Positions 9,601 to 18,203 of a DNA stretch of 64,000 nucleotides are shown here, one piece after another. The stretch's first letter is position 1; each line of letters opens with the position of its first letter. A program made the position numbers and the translations under genes. The notes beneath the pieces were generated by a model. That model saw only the letters and a program-made list of their open reading frames with translations, did not search any database and was not told the origin of the DNA. Where the stretch lies: the NCBI RefSeq assembly GCF_017875325.1, contig NZ_JAGGMN010000001.1, forward strand, positions 124,001 through 188,000. The letters run 5' to 3'. The stretch comes from Methanofollis sp. W23 (GTDB lineage Archaea; Halobacteriota; Methanomicrobia; Methanomicrobiales; Methanofollaceae).

Positions 9601-9772
9601 GGACGAGGGGCGGCGGGCCAACCTGATCAGGGCCCTCAGGACGCAGGAAGCCCACTTCCCCCAGATCTTTCTGATCTCCCATATCGGTGAGGTCCACGAG
9701 GAGTTCGAGACGACCCTCAGGGTCGAACCTGGCCCTGGTCCAGAGAGTCATATCGAGGAGGTCTCCTGGTGA
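6593..9772 (+). CDS. rad50: Rad50 SMC-like ATPase
   Basis: 1059 residues, longer than the roughly 850-1000 usual in archaea because of an extended coiled coil. Walker A GNNGAGKSS is at 30-38. Long charged coiled coils flank a zinc hook CPTC at 534-537 near the exact middle. The ABC signature FSGGEQ is at about 962-967 and Walker B VLIFDE at 993-998. ATP binding clamps the Mre11-Rad50 complex on DNA ends, and the zinc hook joins two coils. The ATG at 6593 lies inside the mre11 coding end, and the TGA overlaps the nurA GTG (GTGA). Confidence 0.95.
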   Translation: MLLHRLVLRNFKRYRDEEIRFCDGITGIVGNNGAGKSSLTDAILFALYGVQGGVDAEYVVSSFAGPKDRCEVRLEFAAAGEEYVVQRTFRKTANSTQHKASLFMLGGEKQLAEGVSAVASEVQRVLGMGPSDFRSTVFAAQKDLLALLDERPAARKEWFMKMLGIDYLKEEGQAVLKAELEGVEHEIGRGGGALSVLDEDRVQEALEACRAEVARTGEQVEACHKSLSSLDVEAQEIEAERETLEAAEREVIRLSETEATCRREIDRLRFESTSLEGEIEAVSKNLRDYDALATSEKEYEGIVSTYDEWRGQKHEHDLLVERRASLHAEKAREVERLDALSATLARLDVDAARCRELKPSVRRREEVRGEQEVLKAEEEQHRHLCESLRTAEQHFSGIERRTAALSREVAALRQKDAERSGFEPEVARYDDCRRLKEVLDEAAGHHREALRLREEARSVRNECAAQEDVIRGLRRDAEGLGDPVAALEEAERKRATLASSLVATKAGREAAANRAVSAREHLQEIEALGPDSLCPTCHQPLRTHYPDLVADLEEEATAAEREVGALDDGIAGIERERAAVEEDIAGIAERCRTLQELQARIAAREESLAEQGHRCDLLTAGYETEEEKIAVLGIGAYDPGRHEEIVRELAFLSELKVRYDRLAGETAAMPEKIEALDALDAEGSVALLAVEVARADCAAHPYDLDRKARLEEEAGRLEVLWQEYLAAGARCEGRQKVEDDYNAVKKELVRLDRTLDDCTAGIEAVGFDSDVYAGLGEEREVAEGRHRRYLALAGEAARLPDLQRRRSALASEIHAAEEHLTEALAARGALNFDPDRLAGVRARARSIAEKTQAQREEVSRFKTEMVHLKEREEELKKKLQQVGEIRREIESLEEEEENLKLTRSLLSEYTAYLLGVVRGRLEGVVGEVLGEITDGRYDTVTFDDDFTLMVNDMGADYPAARFSGGEQDDIAIALRIALSRYLAAMRGMGDPAVLIFDEIFGSQDEGRRANLIRALRTQEAHFPQIFLISHIGEVHEEFETTLRVEPGPGPESHIEEVSW

Positions 9773-10794
9773 TCCCCCTTGACAGGACCGACCTTGCCGG
9801 GGTGCTGGGATATCTTGGGACGATCCGTCCTGCCGATCTCCCTTCGCGGTTTGCCAGGGCCGGTGGGTATGATGCCTCGTCTTTTCTCCCCTGTGCGGCC
9901 GGGTGGGACGGTTACTTCTCGGCGGTGGACGGGAGCAATGCCATGGTCCTTGAGAGCGGCAGTTTCTCTGTCGCCCTTGTCAGGGCGGTCGAGACGACCT
10001 TTTCCGGGGCCAGGCGCGCCCATGCCGGGGAGACCTCCCTGCGTGCCTTCAGGATCGGGCCTGAGACCGAGAACCCGGCCTATCACGATCTCTATACCGA
10101 ATGTTTTGAGAACGCCCCGATCAGTCCCCTTAAAAATGAGGACCGCTCCCGCGCCGCCGCTGTCTTCAGGGACACCCTTGAGTATGCCACTGCGAACCGT
10201 CTTGTCTCACACCTCGACCCTGGAGACATTCTTGTGCTGGACGGCGCCCTCAGGGTGGACCACGAGAGCCTCCGCCCGGTCCTCATCAGGGTCCTGAGAG
10301 AAGCCAGGCGGCGCGGAATCCTCGTCGCGGCGGTGACCAAGATGGCGGCCTCCACCTGGGGTGGGGGGATCCCCCTTGTCCCTGCGGCCGCGGCCCTTGC
10401 CTGTGACCTGGGGGTGAAGGGGCCGTGGTACCTGGAGGTGCCCCCTGAGGTCATGGACGTCGAGCGTTACCAGGAGTGGCATTTTGGTGACACCTATGTC
10501 GCTTCCCTCCACCCCAGGGCCCCCCTGGCCTTCAAGGTGGAGGTGCCTGAAGGCACCTCGCCCCACGTCGTCGAGACCACCTTCGCCGCCCTCGCCTCCT
10601 ATGCCGACGACGGCCGGGTCACCGGTTACCCCTTCCCCCTCTTCGACGCCCACCGCCTTGCGACGATCACACAGGACCAGGTCGACCAGGTACGGCAGGC
10701 CCTGATCATGGGGATGAGCGAGCAGGGCATGACAGGGAACGAATTCCAGGCATATTTTGGTGATATCCATGACAGATTTGCATCCTATCGATGA
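9769..10794 (+). CDS. nurA: NurA 5'-3' nuclease
   Basis: 341 residues. The N-terminal catalytic aspartate is in VDGSN (D54), and ILVLDGALRVDHE holds a second conserved acidic cluster. The conserved C-terminal FPLFDAHRLATIT block is also present. NurA is an RNase H-like Mn-dependent nuclease that sits on the HerA hexamer and resects the 5' strand. It starts at GTG 9769 in a four-base overlap with rad50. It overlaps herA by 26 bases if herA starts at 10769. Confidence 0.9.
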   Translation: MIPLDRTDLAGVLGYLGTIRPADLPSRFARAGGYDASSFLPCAAGWDGYFSAVDGSNAMVLESGSFSVALVRAVETTFSGARRAHAGETSLRAFRIGPETENPAYHDLYTECFENAPISPLKNEDRSRAAAVFRDTLEYATANRLVSHLDPGDILVLDGALRVDHESLRPVLIRVLREARRRGILVAAVTKMAASTWGGGIPLVPAAAALACDLGVKGPWYLEVPPEVMDVERYQEWHFGDTYVASLHPRAPLAFKVEVPEGTSPHVVETTFAALASYADDGRVTGYPFPLFDAHRLATITQDQVDQVRQALIMGMSEQGMTGNEFQAYFGDIHDRFASYR

Positions 10795-12367
10795 CGACGA
10801 CTCGGCCAAGTACCGGCTCATCGGCGAGAGCGTCCTTTCGTACCGCTTCATCGTCCCGCATGACGCAAGGGTCTATCTCGGCGACCTCCTCAAGATCGTC
10901 GACCAGACCAAGGGCCTGACCTTCTATGCGAAGGTGAGCGAGATACGGCATGCCTGCAACTTTGCGGACCCGAGGTGGGACACGAGGGCCTATGGCCGCC
11001 GGTTCTACGAGATGGGAGAAGACGTCTTCCTGGAGGTGGCGGCGGTCCCGCTCGGCTACGTCGACGAGGCCGGGACGTTCAGGAAGCCAAACACCCTGCC
11101 CTCCAAGTTTTCTGAGGTGGTCGCCGACCCTGATGCCGCAGACTTCGCCTTCCTGAGAGGTGAGATGGGCGAGATCGAGGTCGGGCTTCTCAAGAACGGG
11201 CTCGGCGTCGTCGAAGGCGTCCCGGTCGCCCTCCACGCGAGGGTGATGGCCCAGCACATGGGCGTCTTTGCGACCACCGGCATGGGCAAGAGCAACTTCA
11301 TGAAGGTCTTCTCCGCCTCATGCATGAAGGCGCAGCAGTTTGGGATGCTCATCGTCGATCCGCACGGCGAGTACGCGACTGGGGGGCGTTCGTCCACCGG
11401 CGATCCCACCCAGGGGCTCCTCCATTATACGGCAGGGAGGGACGGGCTTGCGGTCTTCACCATCGACAGGGAGAAATTGAAAAAATATCACCTCAACCGT
11501 CTCTGGCTCGAGTACGACGACATCAGGGCCTCTGACCTGAACATCCTCTTCGATCATTCAGAGGCACAGCACGACATCCTCGAACTCCTCGGCGGGGTGC
11601 GGGGGTCAGACCTCGTCGCCTTCTTTGAGGAGAATGATTTTGACACTTTCGACGCCCACACCTATGAAGGGCGCTTCAGGTGGATCGCCGAGAAACTGCG
11701 CACCTCCCAGCCTGGTCCGCTCACCGTCCTCAAGCGCCACTTCGAGATCCTGACTGAGAGGAACGACTCGTTCTTCAGGAGAGAGGGCTCGGCCCTCCCT
11801 GAGATCATCAAGGCCCTTGACGAGCACAAAGTGGTCCTCATCGACATCCCTGGCATGAGTGAGCGGAGCGAACTCTTCGTCCTCTCGGTGATCACCCGCA
11901 AGATCATGGCTGGCCACCGCGAGTGGGGGGTCGACAAGGAGGAAGAGCCACCGCAGGTGCTCATTGCGATCGAGGAGGCGCAGCGGGTCCTTGGTACCGG
12001 CGGTCGTCGGACCCAGATCTTCCGCGAGGCGGCGATGGAAGGGCGGAAGTTCGGGGTCGGACTCTGTGTCGTCACCCAGCAGCCCAAAAACATCGACCCG
12101 CGGGTCCTTGCCCAGCTCAACACCTTCGTGGTGATGGGACTTGGCGACAGGGGCGACCGCGAGACCATCGCGAGCAGTGCAAAACAGGATCTCTCGAAGA
12201 TGGACACCGAGATCCAGACCCTGGACACCGGGGAGGCGGTCATCTCCACCCTGAAGATCCCCTTCCCGGTGAGCACAAAGATCCATGCCTTCGATCCCTA
12301 CATTCAGAGATTGAACAAGGAGGCCAGGCGCCCGATCGATGAGGGGTTGAAGCGGGGTTTTGTCTGA
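10769..12367 (+). CDS. herA: HerA bipolar DNA translocase/helicase
   Basis: 532 residues. An N-terminal HAS beta-barrel is followed by a RecA/FtsK-like motor with Walker A ATTGMGKSN (168-176) and Walker B LIAIEEAQ. VVTQQPKNIDPRVLAQLN forms the sensor/arginine-finger region. HerA hexamers pump DNA through NurA. The ATG at 10769 (MTDLHPID) is preferred to an upstream GTG at 10757. It is the last gene of the resection operon; a long mobile element begins six bases after its stop. Confidence 0.93.
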   Translation: MTDLHPIDDDDSAKYRLIGESVLSYRFIVPHDARVYLGDLLKIVDQTKGLTFYAKVSEIRHACNFADPRWDTRAYGRRFYEMGEDVFLEVAAVPLGYVDEAGTFRKPNTLPSKFSEVVADPDAADFAFLRGEMGEIEVGLLKNGLGVVEGVPVALHARVMAQHMGVFATTGMGKSNFMKVFSASCMKAQQFGMLIVDPHGEYATGGRSSTGDPTQGLLHYTAGRDGLAVFTIDREKLKKYHLNRLWLEYDDIRASDLNILFDHSEAQHDILELLGGVRGSDLVAFFEENDFDTFDAHTYEGRFRWIAEKLRTSQPGPLTVLKRHFEILTERNDSFFRREGSALPEIIKALDEHKVVLIDIPGMSERSELFVLSVITRKIMAGHREWGVDKEEEPPQVLIAIEEAQRVLGTGGRRTQIFREAAMEGRKFGVGLCVVTQQPKNIDPRVLAQLNTFVVMGLGDRGDRETIASSAKQDLSKMDTEIQTLDTGEAVISTLKIPFPVSTKIHAFDPYIQRLNKEARRPIDEGLKRGFV

Positions 12368-12373
12368 AGGGAG

Positions 12374-12991
12374 GGCTCTGTAGACCCTCTCGCCAATCCC
12401 TTGGTATGGGCGTGATTCAATCGCCTTCCCACATCTTCTCGTCGGAGGTTGCGCTCCCGGCCCCCTGGAATGGCGATGAGGGTAGGAAGGCATAATAGAC
12501 GGATATGAAGTGGGGGCTACTGTCCTCGACAAATCTTGTGGTGGGAGAGCGGGGGGCGGCGAGCCCCTCACCAGAGAAAACGATCCAGAGGATTTGCCAT
12601 GAAAATATCCTGAAAATTATCTCTCCAGAACACCTTCGAGGATTGATACACAGATTGCAGATATCTCTCCTGAATGATCGAGCCTCTGCCTTCCCGTGCC
12701 CATCTTCATGCCAGGGGTCCGGAGGCAGGGCCCCCGGCATGATGGTGTGGGAAGACCACGCCGATCAGAGGTGCCGTCCTCATCATAGATCTGTCCTGTC
12801 ATCTTGCGCTGGGGGGCGTACCGCCCCCCTGGACCCCCAGACGAGGATAGATGGGGGCGGCTATTCGATGATGTTCCCACGTGGTATCTTGCTCGAAAGG
12901 AGGAACACAGATGAGTGCACGAGCAGGAGACCCACGATCATTTTCATCCCGTATGCCTGAGCGAGGGGTTCATGCCAGATTCTACAGAGCC
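12374..12991 (+). mobile_element. Long (618 bp) MITE-like element, near full length
   Basis: It runs from GGCTCTGTAGACCC to GATTCTACAGAGCC, the longest copy with both ends. Left third: GCCTTCCC...GGAAGGC module, CTGTCCTCGAC, GGGGGGCGGCGAGCCCC and GAGGATTTGCCATGAAAAT. Right part: CCTCTGCCTTCCC, a second GTCCGGAGGCAGGGCCCCC hairpin, GGGGGGCGTACCGCCCCCC, TTCATCCCGTATGCC. Flanks GAAGGGAG and GTAATTTG do not match, so it may be old. No reading frame resembles a transposase. 12992-13188 holds nothing I can name. Confidence 0.75.
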
Positions 12992-13188
12992 GTAATTTGA
13001 AAGAACGCGCTCTTCAAGATCTTTTCTTCCCGATCTTCCTTTCAGGCGATGAAACTCCAGGCGCGATCTCTGAGGGAAGAGCACCGACCCGGCCTCATCT
13101 CGTAAATTTCAAAAGAGCCGTTTTGGCAAAAGTGAGAAAAATTCTACAGATCTTGAAGACGTGATCCCTCGTCCCGGAGGAGAGGCGA

Positions 13189-13698
13189 TCACTTCTTCGT
13201 TTCTGCATCGATCTTTCTGATCGAGACGCAGTTGATCACCGGTTCTCCTGCCACCACAAAGCGGCGGATCACCATGCCGAGCACCTCGACGACATCGTCC
13301 TTGTTGATGTCCTCCTGGGGAGAGGTGAACATCTTCGCTGAGATCGCCCCAGTCCGGTCGGCGACGGTGAACTGGGGTCTGTTGAGGAACTTGAATGAAG
13401 CACGTTCCACGACGCCCTTGATCCTGACCGGTTTGTTGAGCAGACTCTCGTTGATCATCCTGACTGAGTAGTTCTTTGCCTCACGCTCATAGACCGGGAC
13501 CAGGTCGATGTACTGGTTCTGGCTCATGTAGTTGAGGGCAGCAGGAATGATCAGCAGGAGGACCAGGGACGGGACGGCCCAGAGAAGGATCGAATTGTCT
13601 CCGGTGATGACGACACTTGCAATGACCACAAGCAAAAAAAAGACGAACACGGCCAATGGGAGGGCCGAGATTCGTACATTTACTTTCCCGATTTCCAT
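13189..13698 (-). CDS. Membrane protein with OB-fold nucleic acid-binding-like domain
   Basis: 169 residues. Two transmembrane helices (about 12-32 and 38-56) are followed by a cytoplasmic domain from about residue 75. This domain contains RIKGVVERASFKFLNRPQFTVADRTGAISAKMF and DVVEVLGMVIR, the strand pattern of a tRNA-type OB fold. The combination suggests a membrane-tethered OB protein; its ligand cannot be read from the sequence. It lies 25 bases downstream of fdhC on the same strand and is probably co-transcribed. No strong ribosome-binding site is seen before the ATG. Function unknown. Confidence 0.7.
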   Translation of the reverse strand: MEIGKVNVRISALPLAVFVFFLLVVIASVVITGDNSILLWAVPSLVLLLIIPAALNYMSQNQYIDLVPVYEREAKNYSVRMINESLLNKPVRIKGVVERASFKFLNRPQFTVADRTGAISAKMFTSPQEDINKDDVVEVLGMVIRRFVVAGEPVINCVSIRKIDAETKK

Positions 13699-13723
13699 TG
13701 TACGGTACTCTTCTGCGCTGCAC

Positions 13724-14596
13724 TCACTTGAGTGCTGCGATCTCCTTCTTGAAGGCGACCCAGTAGATCACACCCACGAAGAGCAGACCACCGATGATGT
13801 TGCCGATGGTGACGAGGATGATGTTGTTGGTCCACATCGTCACCCAATTGAGACCCTGTACCTTTGCGATCCCGATGGTCGCAATCTGTTCAGCAGACAG
13901 GTACGGGGCAGTCATGATGCCTGCCGGGATGAAGTACATGTTTGCGACACAGTGCTCAAACCCGGAGGAGACGAAAGCCATGATCGGGAACCAGATCCCG
14001 ACGATCTTGCCGATGGCATCGTCTGCGCAGATCCCGAGAAGGATTGCCAGGTTGACGAGCCAGTTACAGCCGATAGCCTTGAGCAGGAGTGACAGGGACG
14101 CCATGCCGCCGCTATATGCGACTTTTCCTGCGGCAATATTCACTGCGGTCACACCGAACGCGGTCGCAGAGCCTACGCCTGCAGCCGTCCAGGAGGTCAG
14201 CGGGCCATATGCCATCAGGAATGCGTAGAAGACCGAGCCGATGAGGTTGCCGATGTAGACCCAGATCCACAGGTTGATCACGCTGGCCCATGAGACCTTG
14301 TGGATGAACGCGGCCATCGGGGCAAGCATCGCGTCTCCGGTGAAGAGTTCAGCACCAGTCAAGATGGTGATGATAAGCCCGACGGGGAAGACGGAACCCA
14401 GAATAAACTTTGCGAAACCCACACCAAGGGTAGCTCCGAGACCTGTACTACAAACCGTTGCAAGCCCGGCACCCATGGCAATGTAGGCGCCTGACATGAA
14501 CCCTCTCAGGATCATGTTCCAGGCCGGCAGGGATACTTTGTATTTTCCCGTGTCGCCTGCCTTTGCGACAATCGCTACTGGAGGATGGAACACCAT
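13724..14596 (-). CDS. fdhC: Formate channel FdhC (FNT family)
   Basis: 290 residues with the six-helix FNT pattern. The segments LAILLGICADDAIGKIVGIWFPIMAFVSSGFEHCVANMYFIPAG and NLIGSVFYAF are the signature family regions, including the central FEHCVANMY histidine. The start at 14596 (MVFHPPVAIVAK) is chosen because AAGAGGTG sits six bases upstream; the longer frame to 14659 crosses the promoter. It imports formate as electron donor for methanogenesis. Unlike many methanogens, fdhA/fdhB are not adjacent. The promoter carries a strong inverted repeat (see 14620-14657). Confidence 0.93.
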   Translation of the reverse strand: MVFHPPVAIVAKAGDTGKYKVSLPAWNMILRGFMSGAYIAMGAGLATVCSTGLGATLGVGFAKFILGSVFPVGLIITILTGAELFTGDAMLAPMAAFIHKVSWASVINLWIWVYIGNLIGSVFYAFLMAYGPLTSWTAAGVGSATAFGVTAVNIAAGKVAYSGGMASLSLLLKAIGCNWLVNLAILLGICADDAIGKIVGIWFPIMAFVSSGFEHCVANMYFIPAGIMTAPYLSAEQIATIGIAKVQGLNWVTMWTNNIILVTIGNIIGGLLFVGVIYWVAFKKEIAALK

Positions 14597-14619
14597 TACT
14601 TTACACCTCTTAAACGTCC

Positions 14620-14657
14620 GACCTATACCGACTCTATAAAGTCTTTCTGTATAGGTC
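14620..14657 (-). promoter_or_regulatory. Inverted repeat around the fdhC TATA box (candidate operator)
   Basis: GACCTATAC (14620-14628) and GTATAGGTC (14649-14657) are perfect 9-bp inverted arms separated by 20 bp. The spacer holds CTTTATAG on the minus strand (14634-14641), a good TATA-like box about 40 bases upstream of the fdhC ATG. A dimeric regulator bound there would compete with or assist TBP. No known regulator motif is recognised. Confidence 0.55.
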
Positions 14658-14659
14658 AT

Positions 14660-14954
14660 TCTACACTCTCGTGAGATATTATTAAAGACTTTCTAAATAA
14701 TCCTGTGAAGGGGAGCAACTTCCAATTTTGGGCCCCTAATGGGCTTGTTCAGATGTTCAATTCTCTCCATTAACAGTATGGGAATGTAAACGATCTCTGT
14801 CCTTTGAACTGAAAAAATCCTGCAGACAGGAATGCTCAGGCCTGCTCTTTTGGGCCTGTGCCCATCACGGCGCGCAGATCTTCACCCCCTGTATATGCGA
14901 GACATATGCCCTGATCCAGATATTTTTCTCTGGTTTTTGCTCTGGAAAAACCTT
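14660..14954. other. Gene-free upstream region of fdhC
   Basis: Low-GC DNA compared with the surroundings (AGATATTATTAAAGACTTTCTAAATAAT at its left side, below any coding potential). I see no gene, tRNA or element copy here. It may hold distal control sites for fdhC. Confidence 0.4.
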
Positions 14955-15089
14955 CACTCATTTCTGGTATGAGCATGACTCACCTGCCGTCCCATAATCT
15001 CTTGCCGGGAAGGCAAAATCGGCGACCATAACGAAGGGGCGGCGAGCCCCCCGCAGAAGATTTTGAGGAGGATGGCAATCCCTTTTTTG
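14955..15089 (+). repeat. Left-end fragment of a MITE-like element
   Basis: CTGGTATGAGCATGACTCACCTGCC, GGGAAGGCAAAAT and GGGGCGGCGAGCCCCCCGCAGAAG match the left third of the long element, without its terminus. The last bases (CTTTTTTG at 15082-15089) are the left target duplication of the next element. Confidence 0.55.
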
Positions 15090-15611
15090 GGCTCTGTAGA
15101 ACCCCTCACTGATCGTGGGGAGAATGCCTATTCATCCGCCTACCTATAGTCTCCTGCCAGGGGCGGCACGTCCCCGGCCAGAGAGATTCATCAAGAGGAT
15201 TTACCATGAAAATGATCCAGTCGTTCAATTCTGGAGTTATGGATGAGAATTCGAACGCACTAATTACCCCCAGAACTGATACGTAGAGGAGAGAGACACC
15301 TTCTGAACGATCAGACTCTCTGCCTTCCCACCCCATCTTCATCCCGGGGTCCGGGGGCAGAGCCCCAACATGTGGGAAGGCACGTCGATCAGGCGTGCCG
15401 CCTCCATCATAGATTCTTTCCCGCCATCTCGCGCCGGGGGAAACCCCCCGGACCCCCTATGACGAAGATAGCCGAGGGGCGGCATGATGCTCGACTCTGA
15501 TTCGCTCCCCGTTTGTAAGGATGAGGGTCAAGAATTGATCAAATTTGATATGAAATTTTTATCCCGTATTCTTGGGGCGGGCGCTCGCTTCATGGTGAAT
15601 TCTACAGAACC
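15090..15611 (+). mobile_element. Long (522 bp) MITE-like element with target duplication
   Basis: Ends GGCTCTGTAGAACCCC and ATTCTACAGAACC. Flanking 8-mers CTTTTTTG (15082-15089) and CTTTTTAG (15612-15619) agree at 7 of 8 positions. Inside: GGCCAGAGAGATTCATC, GAGGATTTACCATG, ATGATCCAGTCGTTCAATTCTGG, GTCCGGGGGCAGAGCCCC and TTTCCCGCCATCTCGCGCCGG. The far right part is diverged. No gene. Confidence 0.85.
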
Positions 15612-15619
15612 CTTTTTAG

Positions 15620-15931
15620 AGGATCATCAGGGATGCCTTCCCGCCCCCTCTTCATTCCTTGGGTGCGGGCGGCACTCGCCCTCGTATGATGGTGGGGGAA
15701 GACATGTCGATCAGGGGTGCACCCCCCAATCGTTGAATCTTCAGTGTCATCTTGTGCCCGGGGGCCGTGCTCCCCGGAACCCCCCACGGAGAGAGGAGAG
15801 GCGGGGGCGGCAATGCAGTGGACTTTCCATCTGTTGTCCTGCTCCAGAGGGGGAGTACGGGTTCTGCCCAATCCAGAGACCACGATCATTCTCATTGCCA
15901 CGGGTATCCACCCAGGGTTCATGCAGAATTC
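15620..15931 (+). mobile_element. Right half of a long element, interrupted by the next element
   Basis: Blocks GCCTTCCCGCCCCC, GGGTGCGGGCGGCACTCG, GTCGATCAGGGGTGCACC and GGGTTCATGCAGAATTC follow the right half of the family. Its own terminus (GAATTCTACAAACCC) is split: the left piece ends at 15931 and resumes at 16171 after the inserted short copy. Confidence 0.7.
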
Positions 15932-16162
15932 GGCTCTGTAGAAACCGTCTTGATGGTTCTTTTCGAAGGGGGGCTTGCCGCCCCCCGAACCCCCCGCGCA
16001 ATGATAGACGGTGGACGGCAATCCTCTCTTCATGGTCAATTTTGTGCCTTCCCGGCTCTATGGTGGTCCTGGGGGTCCGGGGGCAGAGCCCCCGGCGTGA
16101 TTGTGTGGGAAGGCGATTGAGTCACTCTTGCACCGAGAGGAAGTGAGGGTTTCTACAAAGTC
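15932..16162 (-). mobile_element. Short (231 bp) element nested in an older copy, perfect 8-bp duplication
   Basis: From GGCTCTGTAGAAACC to GGTTTCTACAAAGTC, flanked by CAGAATTC at 15924-15931 and again at 16163-16170. Removing it and one duplicate restores GGGTTCATGCAGAATTCTACAAACCC, the normal right end of the older element. This is direct evidence of transposition. Internal hairpins: GGGGGGCTTGCCGCCCCCC and CCGGGGGCAGAGCCCCCGG. Confidence 0.92.
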
Positions 16163-16227
16163 CAGAATTCTACAAACCCTTGAATTCAGGAAATTCTTTT
16201 CTCCTTTCTCTGGCAAGTACCTACAGC

Positions 16228-18021
16228 ATGTCAGATAGCGCCACCCCCTTTCAGCGGATCTTTCTGATTGCCGTGATTGTCGGGGTAATTTCTGGTGTAG
16301 GTGCCCTTCTCTTCTTCGAGGCCCTCAAGATCGGGACCAGGTTTTGTATGGGCACCATTGTCGGGTTTCAAATCCCTGAAGAAGGGCAAACCATGGCCGA
16401 GATCGCCCTCTGGTCTGCGCCCCAGGACCCCTGGCTGATCCTCCCGGTGATCTGTCTGGGTGGCCTTCTCTCCGGTCTTCTCGTCTATACCTATGCCCCT
16501 GAAGCCGAGGGACACGGGACCGATGCTGCGGTCAAGGCCTTTCATGGGGAAGGGCGGATCCGGCACCGTATCCCTCTTCTCAAGGCGCTCACCGCCGTCA
16601 TCACCATCTCCACCGGCGGGAGTGCAGGACGTGAAGGGCCTACCGCCCAGATGTCGGCCGGGTTTGGTTCGATGGTCGCGGATTATCTTGGACTCTCAGA
16701 GCGTGAGCGGCGGATCGCCATTGCCACCGGTATCGGTGCCGGTATCGGTACGATCTTCAAGGCCCCTCTCGGCGGGGCGATCCTTGCTGCCGAAGTGCTG
16801 TACACCCGTGACTTCGAGGCCGAGGCGATCGTCCCCGGGTTCTTGGCGTCGGTCATCGGGTATGCGATCTTCGGGAGTGTCGAAGGCTTTGAACCGGTCT
16901 TTTTCCCGGTTGGCGTCGAGTGGACGGTCGCCCAGATCCCGCTCTTCCTCTTCCTCGGCGTGGTCTGTGCAGGGGCGGGGCTGCTGTACATCAGGACATT
17001 TTACGGGACAAAACGAGTCTTTGCCACATTTTTCGAGCGCCATCATCTCCCAAAACATATCAAACCCCTTTCAGGAGCCTTTCTCACCGGCCTGCTCGTC
17101 GTCGGCCTCATCTATCTCTCTCCTGAGACTGCAGTCGTCGGGCTTGCCGGACTTGGCACCGGGTATGGCTTCATCCAGCTTGCCCTGTACTCGATGCTCC
17201 CTCTCTCGGTCCTCCTCTTCATCCCCCTGGTCAAGATCCTCACCACCTCGCTGACCATCGGGTCAGGGGGGAGCGGCGGGGTTTTTGCACCTGGCCTGGT
17301 CATCGGTGCCGCTACCGGCGGTGCAGTCGGGTCGGCGTTTCATCTGCTGGCCCCCTCCTATGTACCTCCAGAACTGGTGCCCGGGTGTGTGGTGGTCGGG
17401 ATGATCGCCTTCTTCGGCGCCATCTCCAATGCCCCCATCGCCGTGATGATCATGGTCGTGGAGATGACCGGCAACTTCTCGCTCTTTGTCCCGGCGATGG
17501 GTGCGGTGGCGGTCGCCTATGTCCTTACCGGCGAGGAGACGATCTTTGTCGAGCAGGTGCGCACCAAGGCACAGTCCCGTGCCCACCGCGGGGAGTACGA
17601 GGTGGACATCCTGGAAGGGATCAGGGTGAGAGACGTCATGATCCCGCGCTCTTCCCTCATCGCCCTTGCCCCCGGCGACACCTGCAGGCGGGTCCTCGAC
17701 CTGGTCAACTCCACAGAGCACACCGGTTATCCGGTCCTTGAAGGGGACCGGATCGTCGGGATCATCACGACCAGGGACGTCAGGGCGTTCCTTGCTACCG
17801 GTGACCTTTCCCGTCCGGTCAATGAGGCGATGAGCGCACCGGTGGTGACAGTCCCTGAGGACCATACGCTGGAGGAGGCGTTGCAGCGTATGATGGAGCA
17901 TGATATCCACCATCTCCCGGTGGTCGCGGAGGGGACTCCCGGCCGCCTGGTCGGGTTCATCACGAGGACTGACCTGATGCTGGCCCATACCCGACACCTT
18001 GCCTCTGGTGGGCGGGCCTGA
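16228..18021 (+). CDS. ClC-family chloride channel/transporter with C-terminal CBS domains
   Basis: 597 residues from ATG 16228; an earlier TTG at 16180 lies within element sequence and is unlikely. About ten to twelve membrane segments. GSAGREGPTAQ is the GxEGP motif with the gating glutamate, and GSGGSGGVFAPGL is the second selectivity motif. The usual GSGIP loop is GHGTDAAV, as in a subset of archaeal ClCs. From about residue 470, DVMIPRSSLIALAPGD and VTVPEDHTLEEAL begin two CBS repeats that bind adenine nucleotides. Whether it is a Cl- channel, H+ exchanger or carries another anion cannot be told. Confidence 0.9.
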   Translation: MSDSATPFQRIFLIAVIVGVISGVGALLFFEALKIGTRFCMGTIVGFQIPEEGQTMAEIALWSAPQDPWLILPVICLGGLLSGLLVYTYAPEAEGHGTDAAVKAFHGEGRIRHRIPLLKALTAVITISTGGSAGREGPTAQMSAGFGSMVADYLGLSERERRIAIATGIGAGIGTIFKAPLGGAILAAEVLYTRDFEAEAIVPGFLASVIGYAIFGSVEGFEPVFFPVGVEWTVAQIPLFLFLGVVCAGAGLLYIRTFYGTKRVFATFFERHHLPKHIKPLSGAFLTGLLVVGLIYLSPETAVVGLAGLGTGYGFIQLALYSMLPLSVLLFIPLVKILTTSLTIGSGGSGGVFAPGLVIGAATGGAVGSAFHLLAPSYVPPELVPGCVVVGMIAFFGAISNAPIAVMIMVVEMTGNFSLFVPAMGAVAVAYVLTGEETIFVEQVRTKAQSRAHRGEYEVDILEGIRVRDVMIPRSSLIALAPGDTCRRVLDLVNSTEHTGYPVLEGDRIVGIITTRDVRAFLATGDLSRPVNEAMSAPVVTVPEDHTLEEALQRMMEHDIHHLPVVAEGTPGRLVGFITRTDLMLAHTRHLASGGRA

Positions 18022-18203
18022 AGACATTTTTTCTGGACCAGGCCCTCTCCCCATCCTTTTGGCCATATCAAATAGCTCCAATATTATTTGCCTGATCTGG
18101 ATAAAACGCAAAAATTTAGCTCTGATTATGACGAGATATTATATGGAAACGAAGGCCATCTTTCTTGGACGTGACCCCTCCAGACCCCCATGAACATGAT
18201 GCC

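Noticed and set aside
15484-16146. A 220-codon open frame and several others of 70-150 codons within element clusters
   Set aside because: They run across element boundaries, have no ribosome-binding site and only low-complexity translations; GC-rich palindromes simply lack stop codons.
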